From Paenibacillus pedocola (GTDB lineage: Bacteria > Bacillota > Bacilli > Paenibacillales > Paenibacillaceae), in contig NZ_CP134223.1 of NCBI RefSeq assembly GCF_031599675.1, positions 2,976,001-3,040,000 on the forward strand: a stretch of 64,000 bases of DNA, in the 5' to 3' direction. Positions 52,977 to 61,618 of the stretch are shown here, in pieces; the first letter of the stretch is position 1; each line of letters starts with the position of its first letter. Position numbers and translations under genes: made by a program. The notes under the pieces are model-generated. The model ran no database searches. It saw nothing but the letters and a program-made list of their open reading frames with translations, and was not told the DNA's origin.

Positions 52977-55361
52977 ATGAATGTGAATATTATGAATCAT
53001 GTTAATGAGAGCTACCAACTGGCTGAGGAGAGGGCGGCCCGGTACTTTACATCGCTCTATAATCAGGTCAGGAATAAGTCTTATGTGCCAGCCCTGACAG
53101 AGGATATTCAAATATGGAAACGGAAGCATATGCGGGGTTATTCGGGCGTAAGCTTATTTTCACGGGGAAAGAACAAGCCGGATACCCGGGATTACTACCG
53201 GTACATTCAATGGCTGAATTACACAGGGAAATTGGATGATTACTTGGACCGCAGTGTCTCTTACATTTATTTGCGAGATCTGGGGAAAACGCTGGATTCA
53301 TTGGTTACCCAGAACCGGATTCAGAAAACTGTGGCTGATTTGAACAAACATTTGCTAAAGTCCGTCAACACGAACAAAGGTGAGCAGCCGGAATTTATGA
53401 ATCTGGCAGGGGTGTACAGGTGGGCCCAGAAGGAAGGTACTGAAACTGCAGTGATCTGGTTGTTCAAAAAACTAAGATCGGTAGCTTCACATATACCTGA
53501 GGGAATGAGTGCGGAGCATGCCCAGCGTAAGCTGATCAAGATTATTCTGGGCGTTGTTCTCCATGTGATGGATGAGCTGGGGGATGCTGCACCGCCCGGT
53601 GAGCGTTCCCGCAGGCTCGATGAAGCGATCAGGCTTGGATATTCCTATGGTCTTACCTATCCATTTATTGATGATCTGCTGGATTCTCAGATTCTGACTC
53701 TTCAAGAAAAAGCGCAATATTCCGATCTGATTCGTTCTGCACTGCTTACAGGAATTGTGCCTGCGCTGGATGTATGGAACGGGGAGAATGTGAAGCTGAT
53801 TCGTTATATCCATTCGGAGCTCACAGAGGCTTTTGAGTATATTAAGCAGCATCAGAGCCCTGACACGCAGCAGACCTTTTTCGAGCAGTCCTATGTCTTT
53901 TTTCATGCTCAGGATATCGACCGTGTTAAGGTGCTTTCACAGCCCGGTTACACCAATGATGAACTGTATATCCCCGTTATTTTGAAGTCATCATCATCCC
54001 GGTTGGTTGCGCGTTCTGTAATCAGTGCGCCTGAGGATGCCGGCTTTGAAGAGCGGACCTTCTTTTTTGGGATCTACAATCAGCTTGCCGATGATTTCGC
54101 GGATATGGAGCAGGATCTGAAGGATGGTGCGGTGACACCTTATACTTATTATTTGCAATATCATGAGCAAAGACCGGATTTGATCAATCCCTTCGAATTG
54201 TATTGGGCAGTTGTATCCAATCTCATCCGCAGCGTTTATAATTCCAATGCTAAAGTCCGTGAGGTAATATTGGACCGGGCGATTAATGGACTTAAGCGTT
54301 TCAAGGAGCGGGCAGGGGCTGAGAAATACAACGAGACGATGGGGAGGTTTGCAGCCGGCCATCCGGAACTCAATCGGCTTATTCAGAAAATGGTGCGCAA
54401 AGCGGATGATGTGGACTTTTTCGATAAACTGCTGCGCGACCGGATGGTTGAGCATTTGAGAACGGAGGCAAGGGAACAGGAGGACTTCCACGCTACATTC
54501 AAAAGTGCCCGCAGTCTGATTAACAGCGAGCTGAAATTCACCAAGCCGCAGGGGATTACGGCAATGAAGGAACAGCTGATCGATGCGGCCAATTACAGTC
54601 TGGAAGGGGACGGGAAGCGGGTTCGTCCTATTCTGACCTGGGTCATGGGCGTGAATGAATACGGGTTGGAGTCTGAGGCCATTGTTCCGCTTCTGAGATC
54701 ACTCGAATATATGCATACTGCATCCCTGATCTTTGATGATCTGCCCTCACAAGATAATGCGTCTACCCGCAGAGGGCGGGAGACCTTGCATCAGGTTCAC
54801 AATAGTGCTACTGCCGAATTAACCGGGCTGTATTTGATTCAGAGAGCGATTGGAGAACAAGCCTCCCTGAACCGCTTCAAGGCTGAGACCGTTATTGCCC
54901 TGATCCGCTACTCGGCCCAAAAGGCAGAAGACATGTGTATGGGGCAGGCTATGGACTTGGATTCAAAAGGAAAGAATTTGACCCTGGAGCAGCTGAATAT
55001 GGTTTGCTTTTATAAGACTGGTGTGGCCTTCGAGGCATGTCTGGTCATGCCGGCTATGCTTGCAGAGGCTAGCGAAACGGAAGTTATTGCCCTCAAAAAA
55101 TTTGCCTACCATATGGGGATTGCGTTTCAGATCAAAGACGATCTGCTCGATGTGGAGGGAGATACGGATGTACTCGGCAAACCGGTCGGCAAGGATGTGG
55201 CGAACAATAATTCGAATTTCGTCTCGATTCTTGGAATCGAAGGTGCGAGTAAAGAAATGTGGGAACATTATTGTCTTGCTACGGAAGCGTTACAAGCGAT
55301 TCCCCGCAATATACCGTTCTTGAAACATCTAATGAATTACGTGGTGAACAGGGAGCGTTAA
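52977..55361 (+). CDS. Two-domain isoprenoid synthase: terpene-synthase-like half plus polyprenyl synthetase half
   Basis: The ATG at 52977 is chosen (GAGG 11 nt upstream; GTG 52968 is too close), giving 794 residues, more than twice a normal prenyl synthase. The C-terminal half (about 500-794) is a clear trans-prenyl diphosphate synthase: GDGKRVRPIL, first Asp-rich motif FDDLPSQDN with Asp587/588/593, RRGRETLH, and second motif QIKDDLLD with Asp721/722/725. The N-terminal half (about 140-480) has its own pair: PFIDDLLDS with Asp232/233/236 and NQLADDFADMEQD with Asp372/373/376/380, 140 residues apart. This matches a class I isoprenoid fold with DDxxD and NSE-like sites. The pairing suggests one half makes a polyprenyl diphosphate and the other converts it; the product is unknown. 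Confidence 0.85.
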   Translation: MNVNIMNHVNESYQLAEERAARYFTSLYNQVRNKSYVPALTEDIQIWKRKHMRGYSGVSLFSRGKNKPDTRDYYRYIQWLNYTGKLDDYLDRSVSYIYLRDLGKTLDSLVTQNRIQKTVADLNKHLLKSVNTNKGEQPEFMNLAGVYRWAQKEGTETAVIWLFKKLRSVASHIPEGMSAEHAQRKLIKIILGVVLHVMDELGDAAPPGERSRRLDEAIRLGYSYGLTYPFIDDLLDSQILTLQEKAQYSDLIRSALLTGIVPALDVWNGENVKLIRYIHSELTEAFEYIKQHQSPDTQQTFFEQSYVFFHAQDIDRVKVLSQPGYTNDELYIPVILKSSSSRLVARSVISAPEDAGFEERTFFFGIYNQLADDFADMEQDLKDGAVTPYTYYLQYHEQRPDLINPFELYWAVVSNLIRSVYNSNAKVREVILDRAINGLKRFKERAGAEKYNETMGRFAAGHPELNRLIQKMVRKADDVDFFDKLLRDRMVEHLRTEAREQEDFHATFKSARSLINSELKFTKPQGITAMKEQLIDAANYSLEGDGKRVRPILTWVMGVNEYGLESEAIVPLLRSLEYMHTASLIFDDLPSQDNASTRRGRETLHQVHNSATAELTGLYLIQRAIGEQASLNRFKAETVIALIRYSAQKAEDMCMGQAMDLDSKGKNLTLEQLNMVCFYKTGVAFEACLVMPAMLAEASETEVIALKKFAYHMGIAFQIKDDLLDVEGDTDVLGKPVGKDVANNNSNFVSILGIEGASKEMWEHYCLATEALQAIPRNIPFLKHLMNYVVNRER

Positions 55362-55421
55362 GCCTGTAAAATGCGTGTTAGTTTGCACGAAATTCTCATT
55401 GTCGTTATTCACTATAACAAG

Positions 55422-55446
55422 CCCGCACAGGTTGCGGGTTTTTTTA
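55422..55446 (+). terminator. Terminator after the isoprenoid synthase gene
   Basis: CCCGCA pairs with TGCGGG around a 5-nt loop, then seven T. Confidence 0.85.
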
Positions 55447-55470
55447 TTCGGTCCACGATGTAAAGAAAAC

Positions 55471-55499
55471 TTGACACTGAGAATGGTTTGATATACATT
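55471..55499 (+). promoter_or_regulatory. Promoter of the XRE-regulated membrane operon
   Basis: Perfect -35 TTGACA (55471-55476), a 17-bp spacer and TACATT (55494-55499). Confidence 0.7.
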
Positions 55500-55506
55500 G
55501 TGTATA
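55492..55506. promoter_or_regulatory. Operator candidate over the -10 box
   Basis: TATACA-TTG-TGTATA: 6-bp inverted arms centred 7 bp after the -10 start. Likely site of the small XRE repressor in the same operon (autoregulation by inference). Confidence 0.5.
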
Positions 55507-55546
55507 ACAAACTTAACTTTTAATTATTCTGTAGGGGGGGCACAGC

Positions 55547-55993
55547 ATGACTTATCAGGAAAAGAAGAGCATCGTATCGATCATTAGCGCCATTCTCATT
55601 TTCGTATCTTTTAGCGCGTACAAGTATGTGCATTATCCTGCGGAAGGAATGGAGCAGACAGAGATGTATCACTACTGGGGCTCTTTTGTCCTCGTACTGA
55701 CTTTGGTTTCCATCTTTGCGCATATCGTGATCAGTATCATTTTCAATATCGTTTTTCGGATCACAACCGGGGAGAAGGAGCCGAATTTCGCGGATGAATT
55801 GGATAAACAGATCGAACTGAAATCGCACCGTAATGGCTTCTTCATCTTTATTCTCGGTTTCCTTCTTGCCATGGGATCACTGGTCATCGAACAGCCAGTA
55901 CAGGTGATGTTTGTCATCCTGATTGTCTCGGGATTCATATCCGATGTCGCGGGCTCCGTGACGAAGCTATATCACTACAGGAGAGGAGTCTAA
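55547..55993 (+). CDS. Small four-helix membrane protein
   Basis: This 148-residue protein has about four hydrophobic segments (about 8-25, 45-72, 98-116 and 118-138). A charged loop (TGEKEPNFADELDKQIELKSHRNG) sits between the second and third. Such a protein next to a small XRE repressor is a common Firmicute pair (YgzD-like regulator plus membrane protein) of unknown function. AGGGGGGGCAC precedes the ATG. The XRE gene follows at 1 bp. Confidence 0.75.
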   Translation: MTYQEKKSIVSIISAILIFVSFSAYKYVHYPAEGMEQTEMYHYWGSFVLVLTLVSIFAHIVISIIFNIVFRITTGEKEPNFADELDKQIELKSHRNGFFIFILGFLLAMGSLVIEQPVQVMFVILIVSGFISDVAGSVTKLYHYRRGV

Positions 55994-55994
55994 A

Positions 55995-56234
55995 ATGAGT
56001 AAAAATCTTGTTGGCAATCACATCCGCAAATTAAGATTCGAATATAACGAAATGACGCAGCAGCAATTGGCTGACAAGGTGGGTGTAACCCGGCAAACCA
56101 TCGTGGCGCTGGAAAAGGGCAATTATTCGCCTTCGCTCGAGCTGGCTTTTCGCATCGCTCAGGCATTCAGCTTGCATTTGGAAGAGGTATTTTTTTATGG
56201 GGAACAAATTCGTAAAGAAGAAGATGGAGGTTAA
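55995..56234 (+). CDS. Small XRE-family HTH repressor
   Basis: This 79-residue protein is essentially one helix-turn-helix (IRKLRFEYNEMTQQQLADKVGVTRQTIVALEKGNYSPSLELAFRIAQAFSLHLEEVFFY). It resembles the stand-alone regulators of the YgzD/YvaO type. AGGAGAGG overlaps the end of the membrane-protein gene. It most likely controls its own operon through the TATACA-N3-TGTATA site. Confidence 0.9.
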   Translation: MSKNLVGNHIRKLRFEYNEMTQQQLADKVGVTRQTIVALEKGNYSPSLELAFRIAQAFSLHLEEVFFYGEQIRKEEDGG

Positions 56235-56237
56235 AAC

Positions 56238-56954
56238 ATGAAATCAGCCAATTCAGCCAAATCAGCCGGGAAAGTCGTAGGGGTGCTGTTTATCCTTGCA
56301 GCGGCATCATCGATCGTTGCGCTTATCCTTTACAGTCCGATTCTCCAAGATACCGGTTACCTGAATGATGGTGCTGCACACGCAAACCAGGTGATCCTGG
56401 GAGCGCTGATGGAATTGATCCTTGTTGTTTCGGCGGTGGGGACGTCTATTACTATGTTTCCATTCTTGCGCAAGTACAATGAAAGCATCGCGCTTGGTCA
56501 TGTTCTCTTCCGGTTTATGGAAGCAGTAGTCATTACTGTCGGCATCGTCAGCATATTGTCCCTGCTAACCTTAAGCCGGGAATATGTGGCTGCAGGCACC
56601 CCGGATCCTGCACCGTACCTGGCGTCCGGCACTGTATTGCAAGCCGTTCACGACTGGACATTCCTGCTTGGGCCTAACTTCATGCTGGGAGTTAATACAT
56701 TGTTGTATAGTTACATCTTCTATCATACCAAGCTTGTTCCCCGATTTATTTCGATCTTGGGAATGACAGGTGGCGTCTCCGTTTTCATTGCTTCATTGTT
56801 GGAAATGTTCGGCGTATTTTCTCAGCTTTCAGTCTGGGGCGCCTTATTCTCACTTCCTGTAGCGGCGAATGAGATGATTTTAGCGGTATGGCTTATTGTC
56901 AAAGGATTTAATGAATCTGCGGTTGCACGTGTATACAAGTCGCAGGCTATTTGA
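56238..56954 (+). CDS. DUF4386-type membrane protein
   Basis: This 238-residue protein has about six transmembrane helices. Recognisable DUF4386 segments are AGVVFILAAASSIVALILY-like at the N-terminus, FPFLRKYNESIALGHVLFRFMEAV, LLGPNFMLGVNTLLYSYIFY and LVPRFISILGMTGGVSVFIASLLEMFG. Function is unknown. It starts 3 bp after the XRE stop and ends 1 bp before the hydrolase start. Confidence 0.85.
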   Translation: MKSANSAKSAGKVVGVLFILAAASSIVALILYSPILQDTGYLNDGAAHANQVILGALMELILVVSAVGTSITMFPFLRKYNESIALGHVLFRFMEAVVITVGIVSILSLLTLSREYVAAGTPDPAPYLASGTVLQAVHDWTFLLGPNFMLGVNTLLYSYIFYHTKLVPRFISILGMTGGVSVFIASLLEMFGVFSQLSVWGALFSLPVAANEMILAVWLIVKGFNESAVARVYKSQAI

Positions 56955-56955
56955 A

Positions 56956-57921
56956 ATGTTGAAGAGACGAGTTTGGAAAATAGCACTCTGGATGTTGGCA
57001 GCATGTGTTGCTCTGATAGCTGTCGGAGCCTGTTATCAGTGGTATTGTGCGGTTCAGGACAGGAAAACATACCAGCCGGTTGGAAGGCTGTATGAGGTCA
57101 AGGGAAATAAGATGCATCTATATTCGGATGGGGAAGGGGAAACAACCGTTGTATTTGCATCAGGTTGGGGGACAACGAATCCATACGCTGACTTTTCGCC
57201 TTTATACGAAGGACTGAAACAGCATGTGAAAATCGCAGTCTACGATCGCTTCGGTTACGGATTTAGTGACGTGACAGGCAAAGAACGGAATATTGATGAG
57301 ATTACAGGTGAAATTCACGAACTGCTACAAGTCTCAGGTCATAAGCCGCCATATGTTTTTGTTGGGCACTCGATGGGTGCACTGGAGACGATCCGTTATG
57401 CCCAGCGTTATCCCGAGGAAGTGAAAGGAATCCTGACGATCGATGGCGGAAGCCCTGAATATTATGCCCTTAGCCCTGAACTGATGTTTATTCCAATCCT
57501 CTACAAGGCGCTCAGGACAACAGGTGTCCTTCGGACTTTATATCATTTGGAATCCTTTAAGAATTGGGCAGCCAGCGAAAGCAACGAAGAAAAATTGCTC
57601 CCTGAAGCGCAAAGGACATTAAACCGTAAATCAATGCTTCTGCTGGCCGGTAACCGGGATATGGTTGATGAAATGCGCAGGAGCCAAGAGAATGCACAGA
57701 TTGTATTAGCCGGTGAGAAGCCACTGCATATACCCATTCGCGTTCTGACCGCAGATTATTTCGGCAAGCTGGCAGAGGATCGGGCATGGGCAGACAGTCA
57801 AGCCGAGCTGGTTTCATGGTCGGTTGACGGCAAGCAAATTATTGTAGAGGACAGTTCACATTACATCCACAGTTATCACCCTGATCTTATTATCAAAGAA
57901 CTGTTGCAATTGATTGAGTAG
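56956..57921 (+). CDS. Membrane-anchored alpha/beta hydrolase
   Basis: The start is placed at ATG 56956, right after the preceding stop; earlier in-frame codons overlap that gene. The 321-residue product has one N-terminal helix (residues 7-27) and then the hydrolase fold: FASGWGTTNPYADFSPL (oxyanion region), VYDRFGYGFSD, nucleophile Ser in VGHSMGALETIRYA, acid region RVLTADYFG and catalytic His in DSSHYIHSYHPDLI. The substrate, probably a lipid or ester, is unknown. It is last in the XRE-controlled operon. Confidence 0.86.
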   Translation: MLKRRVWKIALWMLAACVALIAVGACYQWYCAVQDRKTYQPVGRLYEVKGNKMHLYSDGEGETTVVFASGWGTTNPYADFSPLYEGLKQHVKIAVYDRFGYGFSDVTGKERNIDEITGEIHELLQVSGHKPPYVFVGHSMGALETIRYAQRYPEEVKGILTIDGGSPEYYALSPELMFIPILYKALRTTGVLRTLYHLESFKNWAASESNEEKLLPEAQRTLNRKSMLLLAGNRDMVDEMRRSQENAQIVLAGEKPLHIPIRVLTADYFGKLAEDRAWADSQAELVSWSVDGKQIIVEDSSHYIHSYHPDLIIKELLQLIE

Positions 57922-57959
57922 TTCACCATACCCCGGTGAAAGCGTTGAATATAAAGCAG

Positions 57960-57995
57960 ACAGCGGTTCTCCAGTACTGGGGGCCGCTGTTTGTT
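57960..57995 (+). terminator. Terminator after the hydrolase operon
   Basis: ACAGCGG pairs with CCGCTGT, with further pairs TCCAG/CTGGG inside and a T-rich tail. Confidence 0.7.
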
Positions 57996-58123
57996 ATGTG
58001 GAGGAAGTGTGGAGAACCGAAATCCGCATGTGGTTTATTTTACAAAATTATGCGCTTTTGTGTGAAAATTCTTGTTAGAATAGGAGAGCTGCAGGAATTT
58101 ACTCGACTAAAGGAGAGGTTTTA

Positions 58124-60041
58124 TTGTTAAGAAGAGGATTCACACTTGCGTTCTCGATACTATTATTGTTGTCTTTTAGTATCACAGAGTTTGCAACGGA
58201 GAAAGTTAGCGGTGGGGCAGGGGGGACAACCCCTTCCGGGATTTCGTTGGCTGGTTTGGAAGATTTTGTCAACGATTATGTAAAGGAATACATAGGAAAA
58301 CATACCGTAGGTGCGTCTGTTGTTATGGTGAAGGATGGCCGGGTGGTACTGTCCAAGGGGTACGGTTACGCCGATGTGGAGAAGCAGATCCCTGTCTCGC
58401 CGGGTACGGTAATGGAGTGGGGCTCGATCAGCAAGCTTACAGTATGGACGTCCGTGATGCAGCTGGCAGAACAAGGGAAAATTGACCTGAATACAGATAT
58501 CCGCAGCTATTTGCCGGAGAATCCTAACTAAACTGAAATATGATGATCCTATAACGATGTTCAATCTGATGAACCACAATGCCGGATTCGAGGAGTATAT
58601 GTTCGATATGGCCTATCAATCTCCTCAGGAAGTGCGGTCGCTGGAAGAGGGGCTGCAGCTTGCCCAGCCGACACAGATTTACAGACCCGGTGAGGCTGTA
58701 GCCTATTCGAACTATGGCAACTCCCTGGCTGCATATATCGTGGAGAGAATCAGCGGCCAGCCTTATCATGAATATGTTCAGCAGCATATCTTTGATCCTC
58801 TGGGCATGAAAGATTCCATTGCCTATTCCGTCGTAGAGGACCGCCCGGAGCTGCTAAAGCATAAAGCTAAAGGGTATTTCTTCCAAGAAGAAGGGTCCTT
58901 TAAGCAGGGTTCATGGAATTATATGTCTATGTACCCTAACGGCGGGAATAACGGCTCTGCTGAGGATCTGGCAAAGTTTGCGATGGCATTCCTGCCGGCA
59001 GCCGGAGAACTGTCCCCCCTGTTCGAGAAACCTGAGACGCTGAACACGATGCTGGCACGGAGTTATACCTCAGCGGAAGGTATGCCGGGCAATGCACATG
59101 GGTTCTGGGAATATCCCGGGCTGCACCGGACGTTAGGACACGGCGGGAATACAATTGCTTTTGCCACTAATCTGCAGATCGTCCCTGAAGACCGGTTTGC
59201 GATCGTAATTATGTCTAATCAGGCCAGCGAATCCAATATTGTTTATGGCCTGACCAAAGCGATCGTTGGCATGCGTGAGCAGGCGGGTGCTGTCAATCTG
59301 CCCGATCCATCTGAGGTTCAAGGTAAGTTTATGGCCGCGCGCCGCCCTGGACATGGCTTCATGAATCTATTCCCTTACCTTACGCTGATGACGCTTGAGC
59401 CGCAGGGAGCAAACCAGCTCCGGGTATCACTGGCAGGCATGACCGGAAGCTATAAGCAGGTACAGCCTTATCTCTATCAGAAAGTTAGCGGAGACTCGGC
59501 GCTCGATGCCTGGCCCATGCTGCATGCAACAGTCAGTGATGGTAAGGTAAAGGCGATTTCGGTGTATACCACTGATTATTTGCCGCTGCCTGCCGGTAAA
59601 TCGATGACGGTGCTGCTCTTGAGTGCTGCGCTCGCGGTGCTGGCCGTTGTCTATTTCTTGCTAGCCCCGTTTGTATTACTTGTGCAGACGGTCTTATCCA
59701 AACGGAGAGCGAGAAGAAGTCAGGCACCGGCACGTGCTGCCGTTAGCCGCAAGCTGGCTGTAGGCCTCACCTTAACCGGTACCGGCATTGTGGTGAACAA
59801 TCTGGTCCTGGCCCTGCGGATGATCAGCAATAATGAGCGAGCCTATGCAGAAGTGTATCCGCAGATTATGGTTAACTATGGTCTGACTGGACTGGCGGTA
59901 TTGTTCTTGGCGGCACTGCTGGTACCGAAGAAGAAAAAGCGGTCTGCTTCAACTGCCCGTGACAAGTGGTCGGCCATTCTTCCAGGGGCGATGATGGTTG
60001 TTCTGGTGAGCCTGCTTGTATTCTGGCAATTCTATAGTTAA
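58124..60041 (+). pseudogene. Beta-lactamase-fold serine hydrolase with C-terminal membrane helices, frameshifted
   Basis: A TTG start follows AGGAGAGG. The first frame (58124-58531) has a signal peptide, WGSISKLTV with the SxxK motif, and stops after SYLPENPN. In the next frame the protein continues: LTKLKYDDPITMFNLMNHNAG, AYSNYGNSLAAYIVE (YxN motif), LGHGGNTIAF (HxG motif) and four C-terminal transmembrane helices up to 60041. The two parts join naturally (ENx-LTKLKYDDP), so a two-base loss or one-base gain near 58526-58528 split an original protein of about 635 residues. It may be a true pseudogene, a sequencing error or rare recoding. The catalytic motifs lie on different frames. Confidence 0.82.
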
Positions 60042-60072
60042 GCTGGAAGTGTTCTGAGCTGAAGTGATTAGT

Positions 60073-60120
60073 AGAGGTGTTCCACAAGCCATTCGTATGG
60101 CAGTGGACACCTCTTTTTTT
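60073..60120 (+). terminator. Terminator after the frameshifted hydrolase
   Basis: AGAGGTGT-CCAC (with one bulged T) pairs with GTGGACACCTCT, then TTTTTTT. Confidence 0.8.
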
Positions 60121-60166
60121 AAAATAAAAGCCTTGAAATTTAGCAGTTGCCGTGGTGATGAATAAT

Positions 60167-60182
60167 TCGGAAACGTTTCCGA
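60167..60182. promoter_or_regulatory. Palindromic operator candidate
   Basis: TCGGAAACGTTTCCGA is a perfect 16-bp palindrome with central CG, typical of LacI-family sites. It lies upstream of a -10 box TATAAT (60213-60218) for the amidohydrolase gene. It differs from the cre consensus at several fixed positions. Confidence 0.55.
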
Positions 60183-60255
60183 TTAATGGTCTTGTCCGGA
60201 TAATTTTCGTGTTATAATGCGAATTGAAATTATTAATTATTATGGGAGGTTTTGG

Positions 60256-61398
60256 ATGGTGGATCGCTATAAAACATCCCTGGTTATATTGGCGGCATGT
60301 TGTATGTTAATAACTGCATCAGGTTGTACGGCAGCGCAACCGGACAATCAAGCGGAACCCAAAGCGACAGCAAATACTCAAGCGGTAAGCCCTGAGAACA
60401 CAGTAACGGCAGAACACACTGATTTGAAATCGTCAACGGATCAGCCGGATTTTACTCAGCTGGTGAATACATACGGGCATCTGGGACTGATCGACGCTCA
60501 TAATCATGATGCATCTGGCAAGCAGTTTCAAAGGATGGAGGATGTATGGACGAAGTATAAAGTGCGAAATGTCATTATTTTCGGAGACGTTTCCGAACAT
60601 AGCGCAATTCTGACCGATTCTTACAGCTGGTACGCTTACCAGAGCAATCCCGACTTTTATATTCCCTATTTCTCCGGCTTCGATCTCCACGATCCTGGCA
60701 GTCTTGATGTAGTCAAAGACAATTTAGAAAAGGGTTACTTCGGCCTGGGCGAGATTGCTGCGGCTTCAACTCATTCTCCGGTACTTTCGAATGTGGAATG
60801 GAAGGCGAACGATCCCATGGATGGTTATCTTCCACAGATTTATGATCTGATTGCGAAATATAAGGCACCAATTCTTTTGCATATCGATCCGCCAAGCGGA
60901 GAGCCGGTAGCCAAGCTGGAGCAAGCCTTGAGCCAGCATCCGGATACGACTTTTATTTTCGCCCATATCAATGCCTACAACACTCCTGAAGAAGTCGATC
61001 GCTTAATGGCGAAATATCCGAACCTTTACGCTGATTTTTTTGCCGGCTTCTCCGTCTACAATCCAGAAGGGGGGCTGCACCCGGAAATCTTTATTCCTGT
61101 GATTAAAAAGTATCCCGATCGTTTTATGCTAAGCACAGATTCCGGATATGGACTTGATGGCGGGGAAGAGAAGGCCATTGAGGGTATGTACCGCATGCTG
61201 TATCTGTTAGACGATCCCCAGATAGCACAGATGATCGCCAGGGATAATCTCATGAACCTGATTCAAAGGCAACCAGCGACAGAGACGCAGTTGAGAGCCA
61301 TTGTTGAACTGGAGAAAAGCACCGGTAAGTCCTACGGGGATAGTCTAAGCAAGCTGGAGGCAGGGGAAATACTTGCTCTGGCGGATAAAGGTTTATAG
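60256..61398 (+). CDS. Amidohydrolase-family lipoprotein
   Basis: The ATG at 60256 is chosen (GGGAGG 8 nt upstream); the earlier in-frame ATG at 60217 overlaps the promoter -10 box. The 380-residue product has a lipobox ITASGC and a Ser/Thr/Gln-rich spacer. A TIM-barrel amidohydrolase domain (about 75-350) follows: LIDAHNHDASG (metal-binding HxH position reads HNH), ILLHIDPPSGEP, TFIFAHINAYN and MLSTDSGYGLDGG with the Asp ligand. It resembles amidohydrolase_2/TatD-like hydrolases displayed outside the cell. The substrate is unknown. Confidence 0.84.
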   Translation: MVDRYKTSLVILAACCMLITASGCTAAQPDNQAEPKATANTQAVSPENTVTAEHTDLKSSTDQPDFTQLVNTYGHLGLIDAHNHDASGKQFQRMEDVWTKYKVRNVIIFGDVSEHSAILTDSYSWYAYQSNPDFYIPYFSGFDLHDPGSLDVVKDNLEKGYFGLGEIAAASTHSPVLSNVEWKANDPMDGYLPQIYDLIAKYKAPILLHIDPPSGEPVAKLEQALSQHPDTTFIFAHINAYNTPEEVDRLMAKYPNLYADFFAGFSVYNPEGGLHPEIFIPVIKKYPDRFMLSTDSGYGLDGGEEKAIEGMYRMLYLLDDPQIAQMIARDNLMNLIQRQPATETQLRAIVELEKSTGKSYGDSLSKLEAGEILALADKGL

Positions 61399-61581
61399 CA
61401 TAGGCGGCAACCATTAAGGACTTGTCGAAAAAGGTTGGATGCTGCTCCATCAGGGGCAGCGGAGCGAATTGTGCGTAGCTACTGATTGAGAAGGTTCCGG
61501 ATCTGACGGCAATTAGCTGCGCAACAATGTCCGTATATTGCTGAACCTCCAGCTTGCCGATGCATGAATATAATTTCAGCA

Positions 61582-61607
61582 CAAAAAGCCCGCACCCCGT
61601 GCGGGCT
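61582..61607 (-). terminator. Terminator of the sulfurtransferase gene
   Basis: AGCCCGCA pairs with TGCGGGCT (61587-61594 with 61600-61607) and runs into TTTTT on the minus strand, 12 bp after the stop. Confidence 0.85.
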
Positions 61608-61618
61608 CTTCCTGTTGA

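Noticed and set aside
56896..56955. Upstream start for the alpha/beta hydrolase
   Set aside because: The extension overlaps the DUF4386 gene and would add charged residues before the membrane anchor; ATG 56956 directly after the stop fits coupled translation.
60167..60182. CcpA cre site
   Set aside because: Outer positions (C/G where cre needs T/A) do not fit; kept as an unspecific LacI-type operator.
61250..61582. 110-residue minus-strand frame after the amidohydrolase
   Set aside because: It overlaps the end of the amidohydrolase, has no ribosome-binding site, starts inside the sulfurtransferase terminator region and matches no family I know; it could be a repeat remnant.
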